Assembly (NCBI RefSeq): GCF_042477335.2
Contig: NC_091255.1
Span: forward strand, 29,986,501 to 30,050,500
Direction: 5' to 3'
Source: Ovis canadensis
Taxonomy: Eukaryota; Chordata; Mammalia; Artiodactyla; Bovidae
DNA: 64,000 bases
Part shown: positions 52,847 to 63,904 of the stretch, piece after piece
Position numbering within the stretch: the stretch's first letter is position 1
How the letters are laid out: each line of letters begins with the position of its first letter
Notes under the pieces: model-generated
Databases searched by the model: none
What the model saw: only the letters and a program-made list of their open reading frames with translations
What the model was told of the DNA's origin: nothing
Translations under genes and position numbers: made by a program

Positions 52847-53049
52847 GGTGGCTCAGAGGTTAAAGCGTCTGCCTCCAATGCAGGATACCCAGATTCAATC
52901 CCCGGGTTGGGAAGATCCCCTGGAGAAGGAAATGGTAACCCACTCCAGTATTCTTGCCTGGAGAATCCCAAGGATGGAGAAGCCTAGTAGGCTACAGTCC
53001 TTGGGGTCCCAAAGAGTCGGACACGACTGAGCGACTTCACCTTCACCTT
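52847..53049 (+). mobile_element. Bov-tA SINE nested in L1
   Basis: Head GGTGGCTCAGAGGTTAAAGC (its first bases missing), body to GACACGACTGAGCGACTTCA. Short duplications TTTAG on both sides. Confidence 0.9.
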
Positions 53050-53189
53050 TAGATTCCAGATGTAAGTGATATCATGTGGTATTTGTTGTTCTCTTTCTGA
53101 CTTATGTCTCTTAGTATAATCTCTAGGTCCATCTATGTTGCTGCAAATACATTATTTCATTCTTTTTTATGGCTGAGTAATAGTACACT

Positions 53190-53218
53190 ATACACACACA
53201 CACACACACACACACACC
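53190..53218. repeat. (AC)n microsatellite
   Basis: Thirteen or fourteen uninterrupted CA units inside the antisense L1. Confidence 0.95.
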
Positions 53219-53474
53219 TCACATTTTCTTTATCCACTTGTCTGTTGATGGACATTTATGTTGCTTCCATGTCTTGGCTACTATGTAATTAGTAGCATTA
53301 CTAAGTAATACTGCTATGAACATTGGAGTGCATGTTATTTTTTTGAATTAGAGTTTCTCTGGATATATGCTCAGGAGTGGAGCCCAGGCACATCTAATCT
53401 CACTCAATTTGTTGTACATCTCTCAGCCATGGGCGTATCTAACTATCCATGAACCAATTCTATTTAGGTTTTGG

Positions 53475-54032
53475 CTTCAGTACAGTTCAGTTCAGTCACT
53501 CAGTCATGTCTGACTCTGTGACCCCATGGACTGCAGCACGTCAGGATTCCCTGTCCAACACCAACTCCTGGAGTTTACTCAAACTCATGTCCATTGAGTC
53601 GGTGATGCCATCAAACCATCTCATCCTCTGTTGTCTCCTTCTCCTCCTAGCTTCAATCTTTCCCAGCATCAGGGTCTTTTCCAATGAGTTAGTTCTTTAC
53701 ATCAGGTGGGCAAAATATTGGAGTTTTACTTTCAGCATCAGTCCTTCCAATGAATATTCAGGACTGATTTCCTTTAGGATGGACTGGTTGGATCTCCTTG
53801 CTATCCAAGGGACTCTTAAAAGTCTTCTCGAACACCACAGTTCAAAAACGTCAGTTCTTCAGTGTTCAGCTTTCTTTATAGTCCAACTCTCACAGCCATA
53901 CATGACTACTTGAAAAACCATAGCTTTGACTAGATGGACCTTTGTTGGCAAAGTAATGTCTCTGCTTTTGAATATGCTATCTAGGTTGGTCATAACTTTT
54001 TTCCCAAGGAGCAAGCATCTTTTAATTTCATG
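53475..54032 (-). mobile_element. BovB LINE 3' end
   Basis: CAGTACAGTTCAGTTCAGTC start through TGAATATTCAGGACTGATTT to AGCATCTTTTAATTTCATGG. Plus-strand open frame 53449-53913 is only its antisense shadow. Confidence 0.92.
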
Positions 54033-54121
54033 GCTTATATGTCCTTTTAGGCAAACTTAAGAACTGGGAGAGAAGCGCTACTTAAGCAACATTCTGTCGT
54101 GCTCGGTAGCCAAAATCCTAT

Positions 54122-54315
54122 CTGGGGAATTTCCCAGGTGGTCCAGTGGCTAAAACTCCACATTCTCACTGCAGGGGGCCCGGGTTCAGTCCCTGGTCAG
54201 GAACTAGATCCCACAGGCCTCAACTAAGAATTTGCATGCTGCAATGAAGATTGAAGATCCTACATTCTGCAAGTAAGACCTGGCACAGCCAAATAAATAA
54301 ATAAATATTTTTAAA
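54122..54315 (+). mobile_element. CHR-family SINE
   Basis: GGAATTTCCCAGGTGGTCCA head, GGGTTCAGTCCCTGGTCA box B, body to GACCTGGCACAGCC and (AAAT)n. Confidence 0.88.
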
Positions 54316-54982
54316 AATTCCTTTCCCTATTGCCAAATTATCCTCCTTCTACTCATTAACAACCACTGAAGTTACCAAAAATTGGGAGAGAGAAAATCTG
54401 CCATGGTAGTGAGAAAGGCAAATATCATCCTTCCTCTTAAGAGCTTTTTAAGGGTTGGGAAGGTGCCCACAGCTAGGGCACCCCTTAAGGCACCAGCAAA
54501 GCAGGAACATCAGAATGAGAGAAACATTCATCTTTCATGTCATCTGAATTTTGTAATCCTTAAATCCAGAAGGAAGCTATTTTGATTCTAGAACATATGC
54601 AAGGTTTGTGTCATTTTGAAAAATAAAATTTGAATTTGAATTTTATTTTGGGAATGGGAAACCATAATTTCTTTAGTTCTTGAGGCTCTTCTTAATCTGG
54701 CCTGAATTGTGTTTTCCTTACTTCTATGTCCGGAACTTGGATTTGGATCTGGCATAGAGACAGTGCTTAGTCAAGTTCTATTGGATGGATTAATAAATGG
54801 ATGGAAGACCCACAAAGAAGAATGAAATGCTAGAAAAGCTTTGGGAGTGGGTGTACAGCTGCATTGGGAAGCAGCATTAGAGAACCTGCTGGAACATCTG
54901 CTCTGGTGCCCCTAGAGATTTGCTGTAATTTCCATCTGTTCTGTCTTGTCTTTGGTTGCACTGGTTCAACCAGGTTTTTGAA
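54316..54982. other. Single-copy intergenic segment
   Basis: Nothing recognisable. Confidence 0.3.
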
Positions 54983-55095
54983 TTATTTTGTGTGTTTATT
55001 TGTTTTGGTCCTGCTGTGCAACACGCAAGACCTTAGTTCCCCAACCAGGGATTGGAAGCATACAGTGTTAACCACTGGACCGCCAGGGTAGTCCC
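54983..55095 (-). mobile_element. CHR-family SINE
   Basis: TTGGTCCTGCTGTGCAACAC, CCCCAACCAGGGATTGGAAG and ACTGGACCGCCAGGGTAGTC. Confidence 0.86.
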
Positions 55096-55753
55096 CATTT
55101 CAGCTTGTTTTTATCTGACTCCGTTGTTCTTTCCTTTTTGTGTAAAGTGTTTCCCTTCTCTGTTGAGCAAATGAGCTAGTAATTGCTTCTTATGAGGATC
55201 ATTTTGCAAACCCACTGCTTTATGCTGTGTCCCTGGCACTCGGGGTCTCCTGGGGAGCCTTGGCTTTTGCGTGGGCTTGCAGCATTTCAGCAGCGGCCTT
55301 CTCCTTGTCACTGATATCCTTCTCTTGCCCCGTTTCCACCCAGACCTCTAACAGAGAGAGGACTGCAAACTGTTCCCATAAATAGTATCAGTCTCTTCAC
55401 CTTCTGGAGCTTCGTCTTGTACTTTTGAGATACAGTCCAGCTGGCTGGGTGTGAATGTGCTTTGTTTGTGCCAATTCAGTCTCGGCAAGTATTTTCATCA
55501 AAATTAGAGGCTGAAATTGCTGACTGCCAGAGCATCCCTGGTAACTGAATATGTTTCTGGCTGGGAGGTGTGAGTTGTGCTCTGGGGCCTTTATGCAAGA
55601 GCTCACAGTCTCAGTTTATTGCTGTTTATATTGGAGGATGTCTTTGGATCTGGGCAGACTTGACTACATCTGGGCAAGAGAATGCTTAGTCCCTTTTGAA
55701 TTTGTTGTTAGACTCTAGGACTAGCTTTGGGCAGAACTAGAAAATAAGTATGA
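55096..55753. other. Single-copy intergenic segment
   Basis: Moderately GC-rich around 55220-55320. A 66-codon basic minus-strand frame (55311-55111) is not supported as a gene. Confidence 0.35.
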
Positions 55754-56042
55754 GGATTTCCCTGGTGGTCCAGTGGTTAAGAATCTGCCAACCAATGCAG
55801 GGGACATGGGCTGGATCCCTGGTCCAGGAAGATGCCACATACTATGGGGCAACGAAGCCTGTGTGCTGCAACTACCTAAGCCCCCAGTACTCTAGAGACC
55901 ATGCTCTTCAACAAGAGACGCCAATGAGAAGCCGATGCACTTCAACTAGAGAATAGCCCCTGCTCACTGCAACTAGAGAAACCTCATGCTCAGCAATGAA
56001 GACCCTGTGCAGCCAGTAAACGAATCATTTTTTTTTTAAAAA
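55754..56042 (+). mobile_element. CHR-1 SINE, near full length
   Basis: GGATTTCCCTGGTGGTCCAG head, body with GCAACTACCTAAGCCCCCAG and GCAATGAAGACCCTGTGCAG, T9A5 tail. Confidence 0.9.
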
Positions 56043-56309
56043 GAAAATAAGTTGTAACCCAAATAAAACTATACTCAGCCCTATCTCAGCACTGTCACAT
56101 CCAAAGGAATTCAAGTGGAACTCCCATAAAACACCTGAGAAGTAAAGCATGGTAAGTCTTTACAGAAGTTATCTTTAAGGTGTGTCTCTCTTAAAGTCTC
56201 ATATTTCTCAAGACCTTCCTCCAACTTCTTATCTTTATGAAATTCCTCCTTCCTCATGCATGCTCTTTATTACTCTCCTCACTCTTAAGGAAGGCAGAGT
56301 GCTAGTTTT

Positions 56310-56500
56310 TTAAAAAAAATTGAGATAAAACTCGCATAAGGTAAAATTAACTATTTTAAAGTGTACAGTTCAATGGCATTTAGTACACTAATAATATTGT
56401 GCAACCATCAGCTTTATCTAGTTCCACAATATTTCCACTGCCCAAAAGGAATCCCTGTGCCCATCAAGTACCTCCCATTCCCCCTTGCACTTGTATTTTC
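56310..56500 (-). mobile_element. L1 3' UTR, antisense
   Basis: TTTTAAAGTGTACAGTTCAA, CAACCATCAGCTTTATCTAG, CACTGCCCAAAAGGAATCCC. Confidence 0.8.
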
Positions 56501-56509
56501 AAAACTGGG

Positions 56510-56745
56510 GTTGACACGTATCCACTACCACGTGCAAAATAGATAGTTAATGGGAAACTGCTGTAGAGAACAGGGATCTCAGCTCTGTGCTCTGTGATGA
56601 TCTAGGGGGTGGGATGGTGCGGGTGGGAGGGGAGGATATATCTATACATATAGCTGATTGATTCACTTCCTTGTACAGCAGAAACCAACACAACATTGCA
56701 AAGCAACTATATGTATGGCAACACACACACAAACACACACACAGA
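56510..56745 (+). mobile_element. L1 3' tail with (AC)n end
   Basis: CACTACCACGTGCAAAATAG, GTGATGATCTAGGGGGTGGG, CAGCAGAAACCAACACAACA, then ACACACACACAAACACACAC. Confidence 0.88.
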
Positions 56746-57290
56746 GCCTCCCTGGGTGATTTTAAAGGGTAAGTGGTGCTGAGAACCATCAGTTTAATAC
56801 AATCTAGTCTCTCTGGAATTTCCCTACTGACTCTACCTTGTAGGCTAAGCAGTTAAGCCAAAGAAATGTGGGGGAAAGTTCTGTTTTTAGCCCCAGTCCT
56901 ATGGCAACCCTATTCATCCCCTTTCAGCATTTTTCTCTCTCTCTCCTGTCCCTTCCACCTGTATGCCATTCTCATGGGTCCATATCCTCAAGCAGCTGTT
57001 ACACAAGTCCATCCTGGTGTCAGCTGACAACACTCTGAAGATCCCTGGTGTGTTTGCCTTTAAATTGAGGAGAAAGCCTTTTAGACACAGAAGAACCTCT
57101 GTCTAGGGTTACCCTTTAGGTACTAGACAGATGGGAGAGAAACGGACTGTTTCAGGAATGAGTCTTTCTCAGGTTCTTTGTTATCTATGAAAGAGGCAGC
57201 TACTAAAACAACTATGGGGTTTAAAATTAGAAGATAGTGCTGTTGGTCTTCCCTGCTGGTTCATTTTATAAATGCTTAAACATTAGTTAA
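56746..57290. other. Single-copy intergenic segment
   Basis: No repeat or exon recognised. Confidence 0.35.
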
Positions 57291-57500
57291 GGGCTTCTTA
57301 CGTGGCACAGTGATAAAGGATCCACCTGCCAATGCAGGAACTGCGGGTTCAAGCAGGGGGTCGAGAAGATCCCCTGGAGAAGGAAATGGCAACCCGCTCC
57401 AGTACTCTTGCCTGGGAAATCCCATAGACAGAGGAGACTCGTAGGCTACAGTGCGTGGGATCACAAAGAATCAGACGTGACTTAGAGACTAAACAAATGA
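57291..57500 (+). mobile_element. Bov-tA SINE
   Basis: GGGCTTCTTACGTGGCACAG head, body ATGGCAACCCGCTCCAGTAC, end CAGACGTGACTTAGAGACTA. Confidence 0.9.
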
Positions 57501-57517
57501 TCCTAGGTGCGTGTGTG

Positions 57518-57563
57518 TGTGCTCACTCAGTCGCATCCAACTCTGCAACCCCACGGACTGCTA
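57518..57563 (-). mobile_element. Bov-A fragment
   Basis: CTCACTCAGTCGCATCCAAC, TCTGCAACCCCACGGACTGC only, in the opposite orientation to its neighbour. Confidence 0.75.
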
Positions 57564-57751
57564 GGTACAAGATACTTAATCTCTCAGAGCCTGTATTCTT
57601 ATCTGAAAAACGAGGATGATGATACTGACCTCAAAGTATTGTACTAATATTTCAATAAATTGCAGCCTCAGAAACTGATTCTGATTGAAAATTGGTTTAT
57701 TGGAAAGATATTGGCTGACTCACAGAATTGCTAGAAGAGTTGGAAAATCAG

Positions 57752-57964
57752 AAAGTGAAAGTGTTAGTTGCTCAATCATGTCTGATTCTTTGTGCCCCAT
57801 GGACTGTAGCCCACCAGGCTCTTCTGTCTGTAGAATTCTCCAGGCAAGAATACTGGAGTGGGTTGCCATTCCCTTCTCCAGGGGATCTTCTCGACCCAGG
57901 AATGAACCCAGGTCTCCTGCACTGCAGGCAGATTCTTTACCATCTGAGCCACCAGGGAAGCCCA
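57752..57964 (-). mobile_element. Bov-tA SINE
   Basis: GAAAGTGAAAGTGTTAGTTG start, reversed head TCTGAGCCACCAGGGAAGCC. Confidence 0.92.
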
Positions 57965-58187
57965 GGGACAATGCCCCAAAGTGAGTGGCAGAACTTGGGA
58001 GAGTGCTGCCACTGTCACCAATACCAACCATTGCAACTTGTCTCCCCCACTGCCCTGCCCCCCACCACTGGCACTGAGAGCTGGATGGATGCTCTGTCTC
58101 CTGTGTCACCCCAGAGACTGTATGTTGCCGCCACGCTTACCCATCACAGCTAACAAGAATCATCCACAGTCTCTGCTTCTTTGCATT

Positions 58188-58402
58188 GTTGTTGTTTAGT
58201 GGCTAAATCCTGTCTGACTTTTTTGCAATCCCATGGACTGTAGCCTGCCAGGCTCCTCCGTTCATGGGATTTCCCAGGTAAGAATATTGGAGTGGGAAAT
58301 TGCCATTTTCTTCTCCAGGGGATCTTCCTGACCCAAGGATCAAACCCACATCTCCTGCAGTGCAGGTGGATTCTTTACGACTCAACTGCCAGGGAAGCCT
58401 GG
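58188..58402 (-). mobile_element. Bov-tA SINE
   Basis: GTTGTTGTTTAGTGGCTAAA start, reversed head CTCAACTGCCAGGGAAGCCT. Confidence 0.9.
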
Positions 58403-58918
58403 CTCCCAATTCAAAGCCCGTCACAGGTTCAACTACTTGGCCAAACTTCTGTTCCAGAAGGCATTTTCAGACCCTGCCTTCCACCAAGACCACAAAGGTG
58501 GAGGGTTCCCCAAATGAGGGGGGAGGGTTTCAGATGCTAGACAGTCAAAAATAAGGACAAATACTCCTTTTCTAAATTAAGAGGATTAGTGAGACAAACT
58601 GCCTATTGTAAACACTAAAGCCCTGTACAGGGATTATTTACCGGCACTTTGTACGTAGTTACTTATTTCACTGTGTTACAGCACTTCCTCTTCCTTATCC
58701 CTTTTTTCTTTCTTCATATGCCTCCACCCGCATCCCAGTGCCCGCAGACATACTTCATAATGTTGAATACATAAAACCTGCTGCTGCTTAGGTTTGGTTG
58801 GTGAAACAGTTTGGTATTGACTGGCCATAGTATTGGTTCAGACCTAGACATGTGACCTCAAGTGATCAGCAAACCTGATTGCACAAGGGCATCCTCTGTT
58901 GCTGAGTATGAGTAAGAA
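58403..58918. other. Single-copy intergenic segment
   Basis: Nothing recognisable. Confidence 0.3.
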
Positions 58919-59160
58919 GGGGCTTCCTAGGTGGCTCAGCAATCAAGAATCCGCCTGCAATGCAGGAGACGTGGGTTCAGTCCTTGGGTTGGGCAGATCC
59001 CCTGGAGAAGGAAATGCAACCCACTCCAATATTCTCATCTGGAGAATCCCATGGACTCCAGGAGACTGGAGTCCCATGGACTTCCACCCAGAGGAGCCTG
59101 GTGGGCTGAGGTTCATGGACTCATAGAGTCGGACATGATTGAAGTGACTAAGCACAGCAC
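58919..59160 (+). mobile_element. Bov-tA SINE with internal duplication
   Basis: GGGGCTTCCTAGGTGGCTCA head. The body repeats TCCCATGGACT at about 59047 and 59072, adding some 35 bases before CAGAGGAGCCTGGTGGGCTG. Confidence 0.9.
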
Positions 59161-59169
59161 GTGAATAAG

Positions 59170-59435
59170 AAAGCATGTGGCTTTAGAAGCTTCTGGCAGC
59201 CCTCTTGGGACCACACAGAGAATCAGAATAAAGTGAACATTGTGTTATAGAAGGCAAGGGTCAAGGACAAAAAGAAAGCAGGTGATTGGTGACCATTTAG
59301 CCACAGGATAAAGCTATGCCTGAATCCAGACTTCTCCTTTGGACTTCTCAGTTCCGTGAGCCAATACATTCCATTTATTATTCAAACTAGAATGAGTCAG
59401 GTTTTCTGATATGTACAACCGAAAGTAACTGATAC
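59170..59435 (+). mobile_element. Ancient LTR-like repeat, family not named
   Basis: CCTGAATCCAGACTTCTCCT, GTGAGCCAATACATTCCATT and CAGGTTTTCTGATATGTACA, CCGAAAGTAACTGATAC resemble the 3' part of an old mammalian LTR-type element. Confidence 0.45.
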
Positions 59436-60058
59436 TTGCTTCCCTCCCTCTCTACCTCTTGAGAATAGAACTGCTCTCCATTTGGTGCTGGCAAATAAAG
59501 AGGGTTATTTTTAAAATACAGATGAAAATCATTATTATGGCCTCATGTTTGGGCAGCAGCCTGTCTATGCCCTAGAATCAGGCCTAAGACAGAAGGGGCT
59601 GACCTAATCAAGGGCAATTTTTGAAAGTGATTTCAATAAACATCTTTCATTTCTCTTTGACCTGGAAAGATAAAGACTCTGAGGAAGTAAGAGCAAACGC
59701 TATAAAAATGAAAACAAACCAACAAAACAAGCCAACAAACCCCTCTGTTCCACATCCCATTAGCAGGTCTTGAGGACATGTTAAAAAACTGCTGGTCCCT
59801 GTGGTCAATGGCTGAAAACTATTACTCTCCATTTCTCTCTCCCACACCTTGTGATGATTATTTCACATCTTTCTCTCTTTCCTCAAACCTCCAACAGCTA
59901 TTACATCATCCTTACCCTCAACTGATGGCTACGACATCCCATTTCATTTAGAAAATAAAAGCAATCAGCAGAGAATATCTACCAGCTCCCAACACGTCAT
60001 CTACTCACTTAATAGCACTTACATTCACACATCCTGCCTTTCCCTTTGTGAACACAGG
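59436..60058. other. Single-copy intergenic segment
   Basis: Nothing recognisable. Confidence 0.3.
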
Positions 60059-60272
60059 GGAAGTGGCGTTTAGTCACTAAGTCATGTCCAGCTCTTTTGC
60101 GACCCCATGGACTGTAGCCTGCCAGGCTCCTCTGTTCATGGGATTTCCCAGGCAAGAATACTAGAGTGGGTTGCCTTTTTCTTCTCCAGGGGCTCATTCT
60201 GGACCAGGAGTTGAACCCGCATCTCCTGCATTGGAGGGCAGATTGTTTACCATTAAGCCACCAAGGAAGTGT
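60059..60272 (-). mobile_element. Bov-tA SINE
   Basis: GTGGCGTTTAGTCACTAAGT start, body with CAGGCAAGAATACTAGAGTG, reversed head TTAAGCCACCAAGGAAGTG. Confidence 0.9.
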
Positions 60273-60329
60273 CTGTGTTCTTACCTAAGACCAAGCCTCT
60301 GTTGGTGTATTTGACCCTATGCCCTTCCT

Positions 60330-60805
60330 TGTCTTGGATACTGACAAGGGCATTTACCTGGTCACCTTCACTAGCCTGTGAAGTTGTCTTTTACTTCTTC
60401 CCTTTTACCCAAGTAGTTGCTAAATCTTGTCAATCCAATAACCCAAACATCATTCTAACATATCTTCTCCTTTCTATCCTAATATTGCCAGAATCAGCTC
60501 TTGTCTAGAGGGCAACTGCTTTTAAGTCTGCCCCACACAGCCCCTGGAATTCTCTTGCTGAAACACGGATATGATCCATACCACTCTCTTCATAAACAAT
60601 TCTGTAAGTTTTTCATTTGCTGTGGAATAAAGCAAAACTCCTTTAGCATACATGAGGCCTTTCATCATCTGGCACCATTCTCCTTTCATGGCTACGGCTC
60701 CTGCTGCTCCTCCCAACACACCTTATATTCCAGTCACCGTTACCCTCTGTTCTCACTGGTCCCTCTGCCTTGACTGCTCTATTCTCCATTTTCTTCCCTG
60801 TTTGA
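60330..60805 (+). mobile_element. L2 LINE
   Basis: GCTGTGGAATAAAGCAAAAC, TCCTTTAGCATACATGAGGC, CTTTCATCATCTGGCACCAT and CCCTCTGCCTTGACTGCTC follow the L2 order. Confidence 0.75.
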
Positions 60806-60817
60806 GAATTCTTATTA

Positions 60818-60846
60818 AACACACACACACACACATACACACACAA
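60818..60846. repeat. (AC)n microsatellite
   Basis: AAACACACACACACACACAT followed by ACACACACAAAT. Confidence 0.92.
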
Positions 60847-60849
60847 ATA

Positions 60850-60998
60850 ACGATAATTTCTGAAAGCTTGTTATATGCCAAGTACCAAGAATTACATTAA
60901 ATATTATACCTGTATTATCTCACTTAATTCTCAGAAAAATGAAATAACTTCCCCAAGTTAAAACAGCTAGAAAATGGTTGATCTAGAATTTGAACTCA
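60850..60998 (+). mobile_element. MIR SINE
   Basis: AAGCTTGTTATATGCCAAGT, CCTGTATTATCTCACTTAAT, GAAATAACTTCCCCAAGTTA. Confidence 0.8.
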
Positions 60999-61139
60999 GT
61001 TCATGAACTCAGTATTGATGAAGTTTTCTCTGATGCCTCATCACAATTAGCTGCTTTCTCCTCTGGGTTCCGATAGCGAGGTTTTTCCATTTTTGTTTCA
61101 TTTTGTTTTAGTTCACTCCATAGAAGCAGTCTTATTATT

Positions 61140-61345
61140 GAGTAAACACACAGACTCTGGAGCCAGACTCCCTGGGTTTGAGTCCTGGATCTGTGGTTTG
61201 CCAGCTGTTAGATCTTGTGCCTCAGTGTATCTATCTTTGAAACAGGAGAGTTAATAGTACCTACCTCTGGATTGTTGTAAGGATTAAATGCATCAACCGA
61301 TGAAAAGGTATAGTGCAGTGGCTGTTACATAGCACTGGCCCCGTG
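61140..61345 (-). mobile_element. MIR SINE
   Basis: GACTCTGGAGCCAGACTCCC, TGGGTTTGAGTCCTGGATCT, TAGTACCTACCTCTGGATTG, TTGTAAGGATTAAATGCATC. Confidence 0.88.
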
Positions 61346-62611
61346 GATGCATCCGGTCCTGCCTGTGTTCTCTCTCACTAGACTCTGGCCTTATAGCAGA
61401 GGACAATCCTTTATTTATCCCCCAATCCTCTGTCACCCATAAAACAGACCTTTAGCTAGATGGATGCTCCATAACCATTTGTCAAATTGAACTTGTCAGT
61501 GGGTGGGTGTTTCTGCCAGACCATGTGACATTTACAAGTTCATAATCTATGCTGTGTTTCGATTACCTATGAGTCTTTTAGAAAAGTCGTTACTGAAGAC
61601 CATCAGGCCATCTAACAAGCTCTGCTTTGTTTTTCAAAAGCCAGGTCATTACCACTCAGCTTCTGCGAACTGGAAACTTTTTCCCAAGTTCCTTCACTTG
61701 TGAAGCCAGGACTTTCCTTGTGGGAAAGAGAAAAGGGACACCTGTCATAGGTTAGGATTTCTCAGGGGCAGCTGGAGTTATTTAGTTGGAGGCTTCCCCT
61801 CCAGTGAGCAGTGACCGGGTCAGGAGCTTTGGGTTTCACTTCGAACCACCAGCACAGAATACCTGCTTAGGATGGAGGCTCCAGACCAGAAGGAGGTTGA
61901 AATTGCAAGGCGGGAGGCCTGGGGATTCTTGGGAGGGCGCTGGCTCAAGTTACATCACATTATTTCACAGCCCTCACATGTTTATTTACTGCCTCCCTAG
62001 GTGAGGCTGCAGGAGTGCGTTGGCAGGAAGAGGCTTCCAAAGAGAGTGAAAATGGTAGAAAAGGAAATATTTGATTAAAGGTTAACATGCCCCCTGGGGC
62101 TGCTTTGATTTGGATTATTGTAAAAGTGCACAGAGTAATGATTAAGTACTCCCTGGGGTAGCGGGGGGAGGTGGTCTCTGTACAGAGTTGGGGCTTTGCT
62201 TCTGATGAGTTGCAGCTGGTGTGTAAGAGGCACATGAAACCAAATGGGCATGGAAGAGAAGAGATGCTCAAAGGACCACAGTGACTATACTAAATTCATC
62301 ATCCTCACCTAAGCCCGAGCCTTCTCCTGTCCTCTTCCTCAGTGAAAGCTCGCAAGTTGCTTTGGCCATAACCTGAAGTCAGCCTACAGCTTCTCTTTCG
62401 GCCACCTTCTCTTTCCTGTCTACGTTCTCTCCTAAAGGTCTTTCAAATCCATTTCCTCCTTTCCATCTCCACTGGCACTGCCCTCAAGGGTTCAGAGCCT
62501 AATCATGTCTTTTTGGATTATATCTTCTTTACAGGTTTCTCAGCCTCAAGTCTTAGGCCTTCCACTTCATTCGCCACTGTTACTGTTATTTTTTTTTTTT
62601 TAAGGAGCTCT
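61346..62611. other. 1.2-kb block nearly free of young repeats
   Basis: Mixed base composition, more GC-rich at 61780-62240. No exon recognised. A T12 run at 62589-62600 precedes a Bov-A fragment. Confidence 0.35.
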
Positions 62612-62705
62612 TTATTCTTGCCTGGAGAATTCCATGGACAGAGGATCCTGGTGGGCTTGCAGTCCATGGGGTTGCAAAGAGTCAGACATGACTGAGCAAA
62701 TAACA
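62612..62705 (+). mobile_element. Bov-A fragment
   Basis: TTATTCTTGCCTGGAGAATT to AAGAGTCAGACATGACTGAG. Confidence 0.85.
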
Positions 62706-62717
62706 CCTTCACTTTAT

Positions 62718-62876
62718 TTTTTATTAATTTATTTTTGGCTGCGCTGGGTCCTTGTCCTGGCGCATGGGTTTAGCTACCCTGTAGGGTGTGGGATCTTAGT
62801 TCCCTGACCAGGGATCATACTTGCGTCCCTTGTGTTGGAAGGTGGATTCTTAACCACTGGATTGCCAGGGATGTCC
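62718..62876 (-). mobile_element. CHR-family SINE
   Basis: TTTATTTTTGGCTGCGCTGG, GTGGGATCTTAGTTCCCTGA, CACTGGATTGCCAGGGATGT. Confidence 0.87.
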
Positions 62877-62884
62877 TGGGATTT

Positions 62885-63290
62885 TTCTAAACTAGCTTAA
62901 CATCTGTCAGTGGCTCTCCATGGTCTTATGGATCAAGTGCTCCCCAGAGCCCAGCTTGTGAAGCTGTTTGAGTTCTGATTCTGCTTCTCTGGTTTGTGTC
63001 CTCCATACCCGTGAGCTCCTTCACAATCCTGACCTGTATGCAGTTCCTAGGATGTGCAGTATTTGCTCATAAGTTTTCAGTGTTTGCTCCTCCTTGTGCC
63101 CAGAATACCTACCCACTTCCTCTCCTAATTTCTCTCCTCCTATGCTCCTCCCTCCTTGGGCTGAATGAAGTTTCCTACATCCCTAATTATAAACTTACTA
63201 CAAACTGTATCCAGTCTCTGAGCAGAGTGAACTGCTTCCCAGCACCATAGCTGTGGCACACAATAGTTGCTCAATAAATACTTCATACAT
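62885..63290 (+). mobile_element. L2 LINE fragment
   Basis: TCAGTGGCTCTCCATGGTCT, TGCTCCTCCTTGTGCCCAGA and the 3' end GCTGTGGCACACAATAGTTG, CTCAATAAATAC. Confidence 0.65.
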
Positions 63291-63904
63291 AACCAACTAA
63301 CTCTACTAATCACATTAGGGTTCAATCATAGTTCAAGGAAGGAGCCTGGAAACGCCTGGCTTTGAAAGAAGGAACTACAACAGTTATTGCAATTATGTTC
63401 TTTGATGGGTAAAATTTCACACTTGATAAAAGAATTAGGAGGTTTTGTGCTTCTTCAAGCTAAAGTGATTTAAGCCTACTTCAAAGACCAGTTTAAAGGC
63501 CTCTTCTCTAGATGATAACACATTGTATTTGCCAGCTTTAAGGCATTTTGGAATTATTCTCACCAAGCAAATGTTTCCAGAAATGTCATACCTACTGCTT
63601 TTGAAATGTCACTCTAAGGCCACAGTTAAACAAGTAACTCGCTCAGGAGAAGTGTGAAAGGTGGGCAAGTGAACCATGAAATGAATTCGCCTACAGGGCT
63701 GAGACCAGCCCACACTGGAACCTGTGGCAGTGAAATAAACTGGGGTAACACCAGGAAAATAAATCCATCAACACAAAGAGAGCCTATTACATAGAAGATT
63801 TTCACTAGACATAAAGGAGACATCTTCTTTCAACATAATGACTAAAAACTGGAAAAGAGGTAGTGAACCCCTCTGCCTCTCTAAATGATCCAGTCCCTTC
63901 AAAC
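63291..63904. other. Single-copy segment before the GC-rich edge
   Basis: No transposon recognised. May be upstream flank of a gene to the right. Confidence 0.35.

Larger units (their letters stand above)
52238..53410 (-). mobile_element. Antisense L1 3' region with two nested SINEs
   Basis: TTAATTGAAGTATAGTTGAT, ACAGTAGGACCTTGCTGTTT, GTCTGTGAATCTGTTTGTTT, ATTCCAGATGTAAGTGATAT, TTTTATGGCTGAGTAATAGT and TCTCTGGATATATGCTCAGG appear in L1 order once the SINEs are removed. Confidence 0.9.

Noticed and set aside
53449-53913. 154-codon plus-strand frame
   Set aside because: It is the antisense shadow of a BovB fragment.
55111-55311. 66-codon basic minus-strand frame as a nuclear protein
   Set aside because: Short, basic by base composition, no family resemblance and no neighbouring exon signals.
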